In this document: piece after piece, positions 6,309 through 12,989 of the stretch
Layout: the number at the start of each line of letters is the position of its first letter
Position numbering within the stretch: position 1 is the first letter of the stretch
Notes under the pieces: model-generated
What the model was told of the DNA's origin: nothing
The model's database searches: none
The model's input: the letters and a program-made list of their open reading frames with translations, nothing else
Position numbers and translations under genes: made by a program
From: Firmicutes bacterium CAG:238
GTDB taxonomy: Bacteria; Bacillota; Clostridia; Peptostreptococcales; Anaerovoracaceae
Reading direction: 5' to 3'
Length of the DNA: 13,296 nt
NCBI GenBank assembly: GCA_000435615.1
Contig: FR882012.1
Coordinates: forward strand, 63,437-76,732

Positions 6309-6314
6309 TAAAAT
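6309..6314 (+). promoter_or_regulatory. Possible -10 element before the radical SAM gene
   Basis: TAAAAT matches the -10 consensus at five positions, 15 bases before the first possible ATG. No convincing -35 hexamer lies 16-18 bases upstream. Read-through from the preceding gene, only 44 bases away, is equally possible. Confidence 0.25.
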
Positions 6315-6329
6315 ATTTAGGGAAAATTA

Positions 6330-8213
6330 ATGAACAAAGGAAAAGAAAAGATGGAATTACAGTATAAACTGGATCAGTTGTTAAAGAGGGTTGAGAAGCC
6401 CGGAAGATATATCGGCGGTGAAATCAATTTCGCCCGCAAGGACCCGAACAGTGTTGACGCGAATTTTGCATTTGCCTTTCCTGATATATATGAAATAGGG
6501 ATGTCATATTTTGGTCTTCAGATTTTGTACCATGAACTGAATCAGTGCGAAAACATATTTTGTCAGAGAGTCTTTGCGCCCGCCGTTGACATGGAGAAAC
6601 TGATGCGCGAAGAGGGTGTTCCTCTTATGACGCTTGAGGCAAAAATGCCGCTGAGAGAAATGGATATTGTGGGATTCACACTTCAGTACGAAATGTCCTT
6701 TACTACCGTGCTGAATATGCTCGATCTTGCAAAGATACCGGTATTTGCAGCGGAAAGAAATGAAAACGATCCACTGATTATTGCAGGAGGCCCGTGTGCA
6801 TTTAATCCGGAACCGCTCACGGACTTTATCGATGTTTTTCTAATCGGCGACGGAGAGAAACTGCTTCCGGCATTCGTCGAAAAATACATTGACTGCAAGA
6901 AAAAAGGCATGGCTAAGGCGAACTGCCTACGTGAGTTGTCAAAACTACAGGGGGTATATGTACCTTCCTTATATGATGTAAAATATAACGACGATGGAAC
7001 GATAAAAGAATTATGTGAACTCTATGAGGGAGCACCGTTTCCTGTTACACGCGCGATACTCCCGTCAATCGAAGAAACCGACTTTCCGGTAAATCCAATC
7101 ATTCCAATGGTTGAGGCCGTTCATGACAGAGCGGTTACGGAAACCTTCCGTGGATGCACGCGAGGGTGCAGATTCTGCCAGGCAGGCATGATTTACAGAC
7201 CGGTAAGAGAAAGAAGCAAGGATCGCATTTTACAGCTTGCAAAGACGCAGCTTGAGAACACCGGACATGATGAACTTTCGCTTCTTTCCCTTTCGACAAG
7301 TGACTATTCATGTTTTGAGGAACTTGCCACCGAACTGATTGACTATACGAAGAAAGAAAATGTATCGCTTTCACTCCCGTCTCTGCGAATTGACAAATTT
7401 GCTTTCGATGTTTTGAACAAAATTCAGGAATACAAGAAATCAGGTTTGACTTATGCACCGGAAGCGGGAACACAAAGGCTGAGAGATGTTATAAACAAAG
7501 GTGTTACGGAAAAGGATATTTATGAGTCCATAGAGCAGGCGCTGGAACTCGGCTGGAAACATATTAAGCTGTACTTTATGATTGGTCTGCCTACGGAAAC
7601 TTATGAGGATCTTGACGGAATCGTTGAAATTGCAAAGAATATCAAAGAACTTAATTATAAAGTCAACGGTCCGAAAGGCGGCAGATTTAACCTTACGGTC
7701 AGCGTTTCGAATTTTGTTCCGAAAGCACATACACCGTTTCAGTGGGAAGCACAGAATACTGCGGAGGAATTTGCGGACAAGCATAATTATCTGGCCGAGC
7801 GTCTGAAAATAAAGGGCGTTACCTTTAATTATCACGACAATACCACGAGTGCTTATGAGGCTGTATTTGCAAGGGGTGACAGAAGATGCGGCAGGCTTTT
7901 ATACGAAGCATTCCGTGCAGGCTGTAAGTTCGACGGATGGACGGAACATTTTAGGCCGGAAGCGTGGGAAAGCGCCTTTGAAAGAAGCGGAATCGATAAG
8001 GATTTTTATACCACAAGAAAACGCGAATTTGATGAAATTCTGCCGTGGGATATCATTGACAGCGGTATTTCCAAGCGATTCCTAATCAATGAAGCACAAA
8101 AAGCCGTGAAGGAAGAAATAACTCCGGATTGCAGAAACGGATGTACAGGGTGCGGCATGAACACAAAAGTTGTTTGCCCGATGGCAGGGGCTGCAAAGAA
8201 AGGCAGGGCTTAG
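6330..8213 (+). CDS. B12-binding-domain radical SAM protein (TIGR03960 family)
   Basis: A 627-residue member of the TIGR03960 family, whose reaction is not established. Residues 20-240 hold the N-terminal cobalamin-binding-like part (KPGRYIGGE, MSYFGLQILYHEL, AGGPCAFNPEP, DVFLIGDGE). The radical SAM core begins near 262, with the 4Fe-4S motif CTRGCRFC (C276, C280, C283), then the LSLLSLSTSDY and SLPSLRID segments and TYAPEAGTQRLR. The extreme C-terminus has a second cysteine set (C601, C605, C608, C616) that could hold another cluster, as in the family. The start is uncertain: ATG 6330 has AGGGA 6 bases upstream, while ATG 6351 (MELQYKLDQLL) with AAAGG upstream also fits family N-termini. The DUF2344 gene follows after one base, so the two are coupled and probably act together; RNA modification is a guess. 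Confidence 0.93.
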   Translation: MNKGKEKMELQYKLDQLLKRVEKPGRYIGGEINFARKDPNSVDANFAFAFPDIYEIGMSYFGLQILYHELNQCENIFCQRVFAPAVDMEKLMREEGVPLMTLEAKMPLREMDIVGFTLQYEMSFTTVLNMLDLAKIPVFAAERNENDPLIIAGGPCAFNPEPLTDFIDVFLIGDGEKLLPAFVEKYIDCKKKGMAKANCLRELSKLQGVYVPSLYDVKYNDDGTIKELCELYEGAPFPVTRAILPSIEETDFPVNPIIPMVEAVHDRAVTETFRGCTRGCRFCQAGMIYRPVRERSKDRILQLAKTQLENTGHDELSLLSLSTSDYSCFEELATELIDYTKKENVSLSLPSLRIDKFAFDVLNKIQEYKKSGLTYAPEAGTQRLRDVINKGVTEKDIYESIEQALELGWKHIKLYFMIGLPTETYEDLDGIVEIAKNIKELNYKVNGPKGGRFNLTVSVSNFVPKAHTPFQWEAQNTAEEFADKHNYLAERLKIKGVTFNYHDNTTSAYEAVFARGDRRCGRLLYEAFRAGCKFDGWTEHFRPEAWESAFERSGIDKDFYTTRKREFDEILPWDIIDSGISKRFLINEAQKAVKEEITPDCRNGCTGCGMNTKVVCPMAGAAKKGRA

Positions 8214-8214
8214 T

Positions 8215-8895
8215 TTGACAAACAGATATGTTATTAAATTTACGAAAAACGGATATGTAAAATATACCTCGCATCTTGATCTGCTGCGTGTGTTCAAAAG
8301 AGCTTTTAAAAAGACCGGGCTGGGTCTTCGATATTCACAAGGATTTAATCCGCATCCGAAAATGGGGTTCGCTCAGCCTTTGTCACTGGGATATTCAAGC
8401 AAAAGCGAATTGATCGAATTTGAGTTGAATTCTCCAGCGGATGAAAAAGTGATATTGAACAAAATGCAGGAATTGATGCCGGAAGGAATCCATCTTTTGG
8501 ACTGCTTCACGCTTGCGGCCGACATAAAATCTTTGGCGGCCTGTGCGGATGCGGCACTCTATAAAATCTGGATACCTACAGATCTGGACGAGGCTGAATT
8601 GAAATCCTTATTTTCAAAATATTTGGAGCAGAATGAAATCCATGCGATGAAACGGCAGAAGAAAACCAAACAGCTTCAGCCGGTCAATATAAAGCATATG
8701 ATCCGAGAGGGCGAAATATTTAAACTCGGAGAGTTTACGATGATAAGAATATTGCTTGACTGCGGAAGTCAGTCAAATTGCAGCCCGGAACTTGTGATTT
8801 CATCTTTCTGCGAATTTGCCGGAATCGATACGCCAAGATATGACATAGAAGTGGAACGCGAGGAATTATTCTTTACCAACAACTTACAATTTTAA
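8215..8895 (+). CDS. DUF2344/TIGR03936 protein, partner of the radical SAM enzyme
   Basis: A 226-residue protein of the DUF2344 (TIGR03936) family, which occurs beside, or fused to, TIGR03960 radical SAM proteins; no reaction is known. Typical blocks: RYVIKFTKNGYVKYTSHLD (4-22), then FKRAFKKTGL, the signature RYSQGFNPHPKMGFAQPLSLG (40-60) and SELIEFEL. I place the start at TTG 8215, one base after the preceding stop: this gives the family N-terminus, AGGCAGGG lies at 8201-8208, and the frame further upstream only overlaps the radical SAM gene. In many Clostridia this pair is followed by rng and rplU; here comEA follows instead. No membrane segment is visible. Likely a substrate-binding or RNA-binding partner, by inference. 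Confidence 0.9.
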   Translation: MTNRYVIKFTKNGYVKYTSHLDLLRVFKRAFKKTGLGLRYSQGFNPHPKMGFAQPLSLGYSSKSELIEFELNSPADEKVILNKMQELMPEGIHLLDCFTLAADIKSLAACADAALYKIWIPTDLDEAELKSLFSKYLEQNEIHAMKRQKKTKQLQPVNIKHMIREGEIFKLGEFTMIRILLDCGSQSNCSPELVISSFCEFAGIDTPRYDIEVEREELFFTNNLQF

Positions 8896-8896
8896 C

Positions 8897-8925
8897 TTGA
8901 CATCCCTCCTTATATAATGTAATAT
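8897..8925 (+). promoter_or_regulatory. Sigma-A-type promoter of comEA
   Basis: Consensus TTGACA at 8897-8902, two bases after the DUF2344 stop, with TAATAT at 8920-8925 after 17 bases. A perfect TATAAT at 8913-8918 lies too close to the -35 (10 bases) to be used with it. The start would be near 8932, just ahead of the ribosome site. Confidence 0.6.
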
Positions 8926-8945
8926 TATGTAAAAAGAGGAGGGAT
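8902..8945 (+). repeat. Inverted repeat whose right arm is the comEA ribosome site
   Basis: ATCCCTCCT (8902-8910) is a perfect reverse complement of AGGAGGGAT (8937-8945), 26 bases apart. The right arm is the Shine-Dalgarno sequence of comEA. The left arm is in the promoter spacer, so it is absent from RNA started at the local promoter but present in read-through RNA. Confidence 0.75.
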
Positions 8946-8949
8946 TTTC

Positions 8950-9606
8950 ATGGAGTATTTTGGAAAAAATAAGTTTTTGGAAGAACTGAAAGAGTTTATT
9001 GAAAATAAAAAAAACAAGATTAAAATAGTGGCAGTCCCTGTCCTAGTGATTGCTGCTGTTTTATTTTTTTGGCTGAACTCCGGCAGCGACGAAATCAAAA
9101 TTGACGAGGGAAACAGTTCGGCGATTGAAGAAGATGGCGTTTCTCAACAGGAAGTCAATTCAACGCAGAGTCATCTTTATGTCGATATCGGTGGTGAAGT
9201 CATGAAACCCGGTGTCTACGAAGTGAGTGACGGAACGCGCTTGTTTGAAGTAATCGATAAGGCGGGAGGCCTGACCGAGGATGCGGATATTGACGGAATT
9301 AACAGGGCTGAAACCGTACAGGACGGACAGAAAATTATGATTGGCAGGCATGGAGAAAATCCGGATGAAAACCGAGACAGCTACTCTGCGAATAATGTTA
9401 CGGATAGCGGCGAAGGCAAAGTAAACATCAATACCGCAGATGCTGCTGCACTTCAGACTATACCCGGAATCGGTCCGTCGAAGGCCGATCGAATCATTGA
9501 ATACAGGGAATCCGAAGGCAAATTTAACGAAATCGACGATATAAAAAACATCTCCGGAATCGGAAATAAAACTTTTGAGAGTATAAAAGAGTACATAACT
9601 GTATAA
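8950..9606 (+). CDS. comEA: Competence DNA receptor ComEA (SLBB + helix-hairpin-helix)
   Basis: A 218-residue ComEA-type protein that binds incoming double-stranded DNA on the outer face of the membrane during natural transformation. A membrane helix lies at about 24-43, followed by a polar linker. An SLBB domain spans 76-132 (LYVDIGGEVMKPGVYEV, AGGLTEDADI). Tandem helix-hairpin-helix motifs span 157-217 (VNINTADAAALQTIPGIGPS, then ISGIGNKTFESI). Length and order match Bacillus ComEA (205 residues). AGGAGGG 6 bases before the ATG is a very strong ribosome site. The usual partners comEB/comEC do not follow; a bofC-like gene does. A helix-hairpin-helix protein used for another DNA-binding task is possible, but the SLBB-HhH layout strongly favours ComEA. 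Confidence 0.93.
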   Translation: MEYFGKNKFLEELKEFIENKKNKIKIVAVPVLVIAAVLFFWLNSGSDEIKIDEGNSSAIEEDGVSQQEVNSTQSHLYVDIGGEVMKPGVYEVSDGTRLFEVIDKAGGLTEDADIDGINRAETVQDGQKIMIGRHGENPDENRDSYSANNVTDSGEGKVNINTADAAALQTIPGIGPSKADRIIEYRESEGKFNEIDDIKNISGIGNKTFESIKEYITV

Positions 9607-9608
9607 TT
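9581..9608 (+). promoter_or_regulatory. Possible forespore-type promoter before the bofC-like gene
   Basis: GTATA (9581-9585) and GTATAATT (9601-9608), 15 bases apart, loosely resemble sigma-F/sigma-G promoter spacing, and a sigma-A-like TATAAT lies at 9602-9607 overlapping the comEA stop. Bacillus bofC and spoIVB are forespore-expressed, so a promoter here would make sense. The match is weak. Confidence 0.25.
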
Positions 9609-9646
9609 CTTTCCAATTGAGTAAACAATAGTCAAGAGGTGATTTT

Positions 9647-10069
9647 ATGTTTACACAAAAAAGAAAAAATTACAGAACCTTTATCTTCGTAACCATTATA
9701 TTTACTCTTTGCTTATTGATTATTGCAATTGCATGGCCATCCGATCCGGAAATAAACAACAATGATGATCCCGGTGCGAAGGCAAATTCGGAGCAACTTT
9801 CACAAGAAAATGAGGAACCCGAAGACTACTTTCCGCCGAGAGAAAAAACTAACATTTCAAACGAAAGTGAATCATACTATTTAGTGAAGAGAGCAGGCGA
9901 TGTGATAAAGGTTTTCTTTGTTGATCATTCGGGCAACGAGGTAGAACTTGAAACCACGAGCATTCTTTATGACATGCTGAGTTTTGATGATCAGGCTTTG
10001 TTTGAAGAAGGATATAAGGTCAAAACCCAAGAAGAACTGGCCGTCCTGCTGCAAGATTTTGAAAGTTAG
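9647..10069 (+). CDS. Membrane-anchored protein with BofC C-terminal-like domain
   Basis: A 140-residue protein: basic N-terminus, one membrane helix (about 11-30), an acidic low-complexity linker (31-75), then a compact domain (77-140: YYLVKRAGDVIKVFFVDHSG, then LETTSILYDMLSFDDQALFE, KVKTQEELAVLLQDFES). That domain has the pattern of the BofC C-terminal domain seen in many Clostridia (YxVK, GxIxVF, a central segment ending in LP/LS xxDQ xLxxG, and a final EEL..LLEDF.S). In Bacillus, BofC is a forespore-secreted inhibitor of SpoIVB signalling. Here the gene lies 17 bases before spoIVB, which supports a role in controlling that protease. The membrane anchor and lack of the BofC N-terminal domain differ from Bacillus BofC. 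AGAGGTGA precedes the start. The assignment is from pattern memory and context, hence no symbol. Confidence 0.8.
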   Translation: MFTQKRKNYRTFIFVTIIFTLCLLIIAIAWPSDPEINNNDDPGAKANSEQLSQENEEPEDYFPPREKTNISNESESYYLVKRAGDVIKVFFVDHSGNEVELETTSILYDMLSFDDQALFEEGYKVKTQEELAVLLQDFES

Positions 10070-10086
10070 GATGGGTTGGATTTTCA

Positions 10087-11160
10087 ATGAAAATGAACTG
10101 GAAAAAAGCAATCGGGCTGTTTGTATTAACCATCTGCGTAATCGGTGCCTTTGGTTTTATAAGCAACTATATCAACGAAGCGAAGCAGACCGTAGAGGTC
10201 GTAAGCGAGCGAATCCTCATTCCCGGAGGACAGTCTGTCGGCATTAAAATGAATGTAAAGGGCGTTTTGGTTGTCGGTCTCGAAGAAATTGAAACCGAAG
10301 ATTCAATCGTCAGCCCGGGATATACCGCTGGCCTTGAAATCGGGGATATTGTAACTTCTGTAGACGGTCAGGAAGTTCACTATGCGGGCGATGTATCCAA
10401 AATTGTAAATGCAGCAAAAGAAAAGAAGAAGGACAGTTCCATAAATATAAAAGTAAGTCGTAAGGACAAAGAACTTTCCTTTGATCTTGTGCCTGTAAAG
10501 GAGAAAACAAGCGGGGAATACAAAATCGGCCTTTGGGTTAAAGAGAAGATTGCCGGAATCGGCACAATGACATTCTATGACCCAAAGACAAATGCCATCG
10601 CATCGCTTGGACACGGTATATACGAAAGTCGCACCGGGACACTTCTGGAAGCCGGTAACGGCGAGCTTTTGCGAACCGAGGTGAAATCCATAAAAGAAGG
10701 GCATATCGGCAAGCCCGGAGAAATTCGCGGGATATTTTATGCCGATGATGAAGCCATCGGAGATGTAAAAAAGAATTCCTTATACGGAATTTATGCAAAA
10801 GGAAAAAGCCCCGAGAAGCTGAATTTATCAAGACCTATCGTCATGGGGTATCAAGATCAAATTGAGGAGGGGGATGCCTATATTCTGACAACAATTGACG
10901 GTGACACTGTAGAAAAATTCGATATCAAGATTACCAGGGTAAACAGGCAGAGCACCCCCGACAGCAAGAGCATGGAAATTGAAGTCGTTGATGACAGGCT
11001 TTTGAAATATTGCGGCGGAATCGTTCAAGGAATGAGCGGAAGTCCGATTATCCAAAACAATCGATTGATTGGTGCTGTGACACACGTTTTCGTTAATAAT
11101 CCCACCAAAGGCTACGGAATTTTCGCCGAATGGATGGTTCGGGAAGCTGAAAAGATTTAG
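10087..11160 (+). CDS. spoIVB: SpoIVB serine peptidase (S55), sporulation signalling protease
   Basis: SpoIVB, 357 residues; Bacillus SpoIVB has about 425, and the difference lies mainly before the PDZ domain. It is made in the forespore, crosses into the space between the membranes, and cleaves SpoIVFA to release pro-sigma-K processing. An N-terminal membrane helix lies at about 7-27. A PDZ domain spans about 60-135 (SPGYTAGLEIGDIVTSVDGQ). The S55 domain begins at GIGTMTFYDP (157-166). The catalytic triad is visible: H176 in LGHGI, D302 and S317 in GGIVQGMSGSP, with the same D-to-S interval of 15 as in Bacillus. The ending VTHVFVNNPTKGYGIFAEWM is family-typical. It lies 17 bases after the bofC-like gene, probably co-transcribed, and precedes spo0A, the order conserved across spore formers. 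Confidence 0.97.
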   Translation: MKMNWKKAIGLFVLTICVIGAFGFISNYINEAKQTVEVVSERILIPGGQSVGIKMNVKGVLVVGLEEIETEDSIVSPGYTAGLEIGDIVTSVDGQEVHYAGDVSKIVNAAKEKKKDSSINIKVSRKDKELSFDLVPVKEKTSGEYKIGLWVKEKIAGIGTMTFYDPKTNAIASLGHGIYESRTGTLLEAGNGELLRTEVKSIKEGHIGKPGEIRGIFYADDEAIGDVKKNSLYGIYAKGKSPEKLNLSRPIVMGYQDQIEEGDAYILTTIDGDTVEKFDIKITRVNRQSTPDSKSMEIEVVDDRLLKYCGGIVQGMSGSPIIQNNRLIGAVTHVFVNNPTKGYGIFAEWMVREAEKI

Positions 11161-11194
11161 TTAAGAAACATACAATATGTTGTTTTGTAACTTT

Positions 11195-11227
11195 TTGATA
11201 CCGAACGGGACACACAATATATCGACA
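11195..11227 (+). promoter_or_regulatory. Candidate spo0A promoter with an overlapping 0A box
   Basis: TTGATA (11195-11200), 17-base spacer, TATATC (11218-11223) is a moderate sigma-A-type match. ATCGACA at 11221-11227 is the reverse complement of TGTCGAT, one mismatch from the Spo0A box core TGTCGAA, and overlaps the -10. That would suit autoregulation. A 6-bp hairpin with a 3-base loop (GTTTTC at 11261-11266, GAAAAC at 11270-11275) lies in the leader; it has no T-run and its role is unknown. Confidence 0.4.
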
Positions 11228-11295
11228 CGATATTACAATGGAGTCGTAAAGTGTTTTGGTGTTTTCGATGAAAACCGATGTAAAAGGAGGATAAA

Positions 11296-12105
11296 ATGAA
11301 AAAAATAAGAATTGGTGTCGTAGATGACAATCGCGATTTTTGTGATGTTGTCACCGATTACCTGGTGAAGCAGTCGAATATGGAAATTGCTTTTCTTGCT
11401 CATGACGGCATGGAGGCAATGGAGTATCTGAAGAGCGGAAATTGTCCGGATATTTTGGTTCTCGACTTAATTATGCCGCATTTGGACGGCTTTGGTGTTC
11501 TTGAATCTTTGAACAATCTGGAACTGAAGAGCTATCCGCGCGTAATCATGACTTCAGCAGTGGGGCAGGACACCATAATTCAAAAAGCCATTGCCCTTGG
11601 TGCGCAATATTATCTTGTTAAACCGATTAATTTGGCAATGCTTGTCAAGAGAATCAATCAGCTCAGCGACAATATAACCGACAGCTTCGTCGGTGAACCG
11701 GCCAATGGGAAGCTCAGAAAATCGCTGGTGCTGAGGGACTCGCTGCTCAACAATGATCTTGAGATCGACATTACAAACTTAATTCACGAAATCGGAGTTC
11801 CCGCTCACATAAAAGGCTATCAATACTTAAGAGATGCAATTGCTCTTGTTGTTGAAAACATGGATTTGCTAAGCGCTGTAACAAAAGAACTTTATCCTAC
11901 CGTAGCATCAATGAACAATACAACGCCAAGCAGAGTGGAGCGTGCAATCAGACACGCAATTGAACTGGCATGGAACCGAGGAAAGCTTGAGACGCTTAAC
12001 AGTTTGTTCGGATACACCATCCAGAACGACAAAGGCAAGCCGACCAATTCCGAATTTATTGCAATTATCAGTGACAAACTCAGACTTGAAAGAAAAGTTG
12101 TGTAA
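11296..12105 (+). CDS. spo0A: Sporulation master response regulator Spo0A
   Basis: Spo0A, 269 residues (Bacillus 267). The phosphorylated form dimerises and switches on sporulation and stationary-phase genes. The receiver domain covers 1-125: acidic pocket D10-D11, phospho-acceptor D57 in LVLDLIMP, switch T86 in MTSA and K109 in LVKP. The C-terminal effector domain covers about 150-269: HEIGVPAHIKGYQYLRDAI (164-182), then TPSRVERAIRHAIELAW (210-226), the recognition-helix region. AAAGGAGGAT lies just before the ATG. The gene follows spoIVB after 135 bases containing a possible promoter and 0A box, so it is probably separately controlled. No sensor kinase or Spo0F/Spo0B is nearby, as expected for Clostridia, where kinases phosphorylate Spo0A directly. 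Confidence 0.98.
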   Translation: MKKIRIGVVDDNRDFCDVVTDYLVKQSNMEIAFLAHDGMEAMEYLKSGNCPDILVLDLIMPHLDGFGVLESLNNLELKSYPRVIMTSAVGQDTIIQKAIALGAQYYLVKPINLAMLVKRINQLSDNITDSFVGEPANGKLRKSLVLRDSLLNNDLEIDITNLIHEIGVPAHIKGYQYLRDAIALVVENMDLLSAVTKELYPTVASMNNTTPSRVERAIRHAIELAWNRGKLETLNSLFGYTIQNDKGKPTNSEFIAIISDKLRLERKVV

Positions 12106-12121
12106 TTTCTGTTTTGACCTT

Positions 12122-12148
12122 TTGAAATTCCCGTTATTGGTGTATAAT
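12122..12148 (+). promoter_or_regulatory. Promoter of the DUF896 gene
   Basis: Perfect TATAAT at 12143-12148. The -35 is either TTGAAA (12122-12127, 15-base spacer) or TTTTGA (12120-12125, 17-base spacer). The start would be about 30 bases before the coding start. Confidence 0.6.
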
Positions 12149-12181
12149 GTAACAAGCATTTAAGTAAAGGGGATGTTGCAA

Positions 12182-12436
12182 ATGGTCACAAAAGAACAAA
12201 TTGACAGAATAAATGAGTTAGCAAAGAAGAAGAAAACGGAGGGACTTACCGAAGAAGAACAAGCAGAACAAAAAGCCCTCTACCGGGCATATATCGACGC
12301 ATTCAAGGCGAATTTGAAAGCACAGCTTGATACAATCGAAATTGTCGATGATGATAAGAAAGAAGTCGCAAAGATCGAAGAAGAAGTGGAAGAACTTGAG
12401 GAAACGCTTGAAGAAAGTGAAGAAAAATTCAAATAA
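12182..12436 (+). CDS. DUF896 (UPF0291, YnzC-like) protein with acidic tail
   Basis: An 84-residue cytoplasmic protein. Residues 1-54 match the DUF896/UPF0291 family, typified by Bacillus YnzC: VTKEQIDRINELAKKKKTEG, LTEEEQAEQKALYRAYIDAF and KANLKAQLDTIEIVDDD. YnzC folds as a helical hairpin; its biochemical role is unknown, though in Bacillus it lies in the SOS-induced yneA-yneB-ynzC operon. Residues 55-84 are a run rich in Glu and Lys with leucines at heptad-like spacing, predicted as a charged helix or coiled coil. I start at ATG 12182 because AAAGGGG (12166-12172) lies 9 bases upstream; the in-frame ATG at 12173 abuts that site. It has its own promoter and terminator. No link to spo0A is evident. 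Confidence 0.88.
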   Translation: MVTKEQIDRINELAKKKKTEGLTEEEQAEQKALYRAYIDAFKANLKAQLDTIEIVDDDKKEVAKIEEEVEELEETLEESEEKFK

Positions 12437-12445
12437 AAACAAAAC

Positions 12446-12485
12446 AGAGTCGGGATTTTGACAAATTTCTCGGCTCTTTTGTTTT
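12446..12485 (+). terminator. Intrinsic terminator after the DUF896 gene
   Basis: AGAGTCG (12446-12452) pairs with CGGCTCT (12471-12477), one G-U pair, followed by TTTTGTTTT. A TTGACA (12458-12463) lies in the loop and may serve as -35 of the next gene with TTTTAT at 12482-12487 (18-base spacing), echoing the recA/rplU overlap. Confidence 0.7.
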
Positions 12486-12533
12486 ATAGTGTATCTGTGT
12501 GTAAATACGAAAAAAAGATAGGAGAATTAAAAA

Positions 12534-12989
12534 ATGATAAGGAAGATTTTGTCAAAGGGACTGCTTGTACTTCTGCTTGTGTTCATACTGATTTTATTTT
12601 CATCGGGGACCGGAAGCGAAGGCATTGTGAAAAATGCATTGTGTAAGCGCACAAATGCCATGAATGATTTTTATTTGGGCAAATTAACCTATCAGGAAGC
12701 GTGTGAGAAGCTTTCGGAAATAGAACAAGGCCGGCTTCTTGATGACGATAGAAACTCCCTGAAATCTTTCTTTGGAACGGACATAGAAGAGGTGGTTGGT
12801 TATGATGTGCGGGATATTGTCATTCATTATGAAGATGAGGACGTGATCTGTGCATTTTTGTCGGTCGAATGGCAAGTAAACGGTGCGGATGGGCTCTACA
12901 GAGACTCGGATTTACAAAAAATTGTCGGGAATTACAGTGTGATTCTTGAAAAAAGCGATAATATATTCAAGTTCGTTCAATTTTATTGA
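12534..12989 (+). CDS. Hypothetical membrane-anchored or secreted protein
   Basis: I do not recognise this 151-residue protein. The N-terminus is basic, followed by one strongly hydrophobic helix (about 8-24, SKGLLVLLLVFILILFSS), so it is either anchored with its C-terminus outside or secreted; no lipobox cysteine follows the helix. The remainder (about 30-151) is soluble and mixed in character: helical around 40-80 (NDFYLGKLTYQEACEKLSEI), then a segment rich in beta-type residues (YDVRDIVIHYEDEDVICAFL, then VEWQVNG, NYSVILEKSDNIFKFVQF), resembling small extracytoplasmic domains of the NTF2-like or cystatin-like kind; that is only an impression. A single cysteine at 37 and another at 58 are visible. 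AGGAG (12520-12524) lies 9 bases before the start. The neighbours give no clue to its role. Confidence 0.75.
   Translation: MIRKILSKGLLVLLLVFILILFSSGTGSEGIVKNALCKRTNAMNDFYLGKLTYQEACEKLSEIEQGRLLDDDRNSLKSFFGTDIEEVVGYDVRDIVIHYEDEDVICAFLSVEWQVNGADGLYRDSDLQKIVGNYSVILEKSDNIFKFVQFY

Noticed and set aside
8170..8214. Earlier TTG start for the DUF2344 gene
   Set aside because: It would add 15 residues encoded inside the radical SAM gene that do not resemble the family; TTG 8215 gives the expected N-terminus and a ribosome site.
8913..8918. Perfect TATAAT before comEA as the -10 partner of TTGACA at 8897
   Set aside because: Spacing is only 10 bases; TAATAT at 17 bases is more plausible, although TATAAT could work with another, unseen -35.
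12173..12181. Earlier ATG for the DUF896 gene
   Set aside because: It directly abuts the AAAGGGG ribosome site, leaving no spacing; ATG 12182 is properly spaced and matches family N-termini.
12458..12646. Small plus-strand open frame of 62 codons overlapping the start of the hypothetical gene
   Set aside because: Begins in the terminator loop, has no ribosome site, and overlaps the better-supported frame from 12534.
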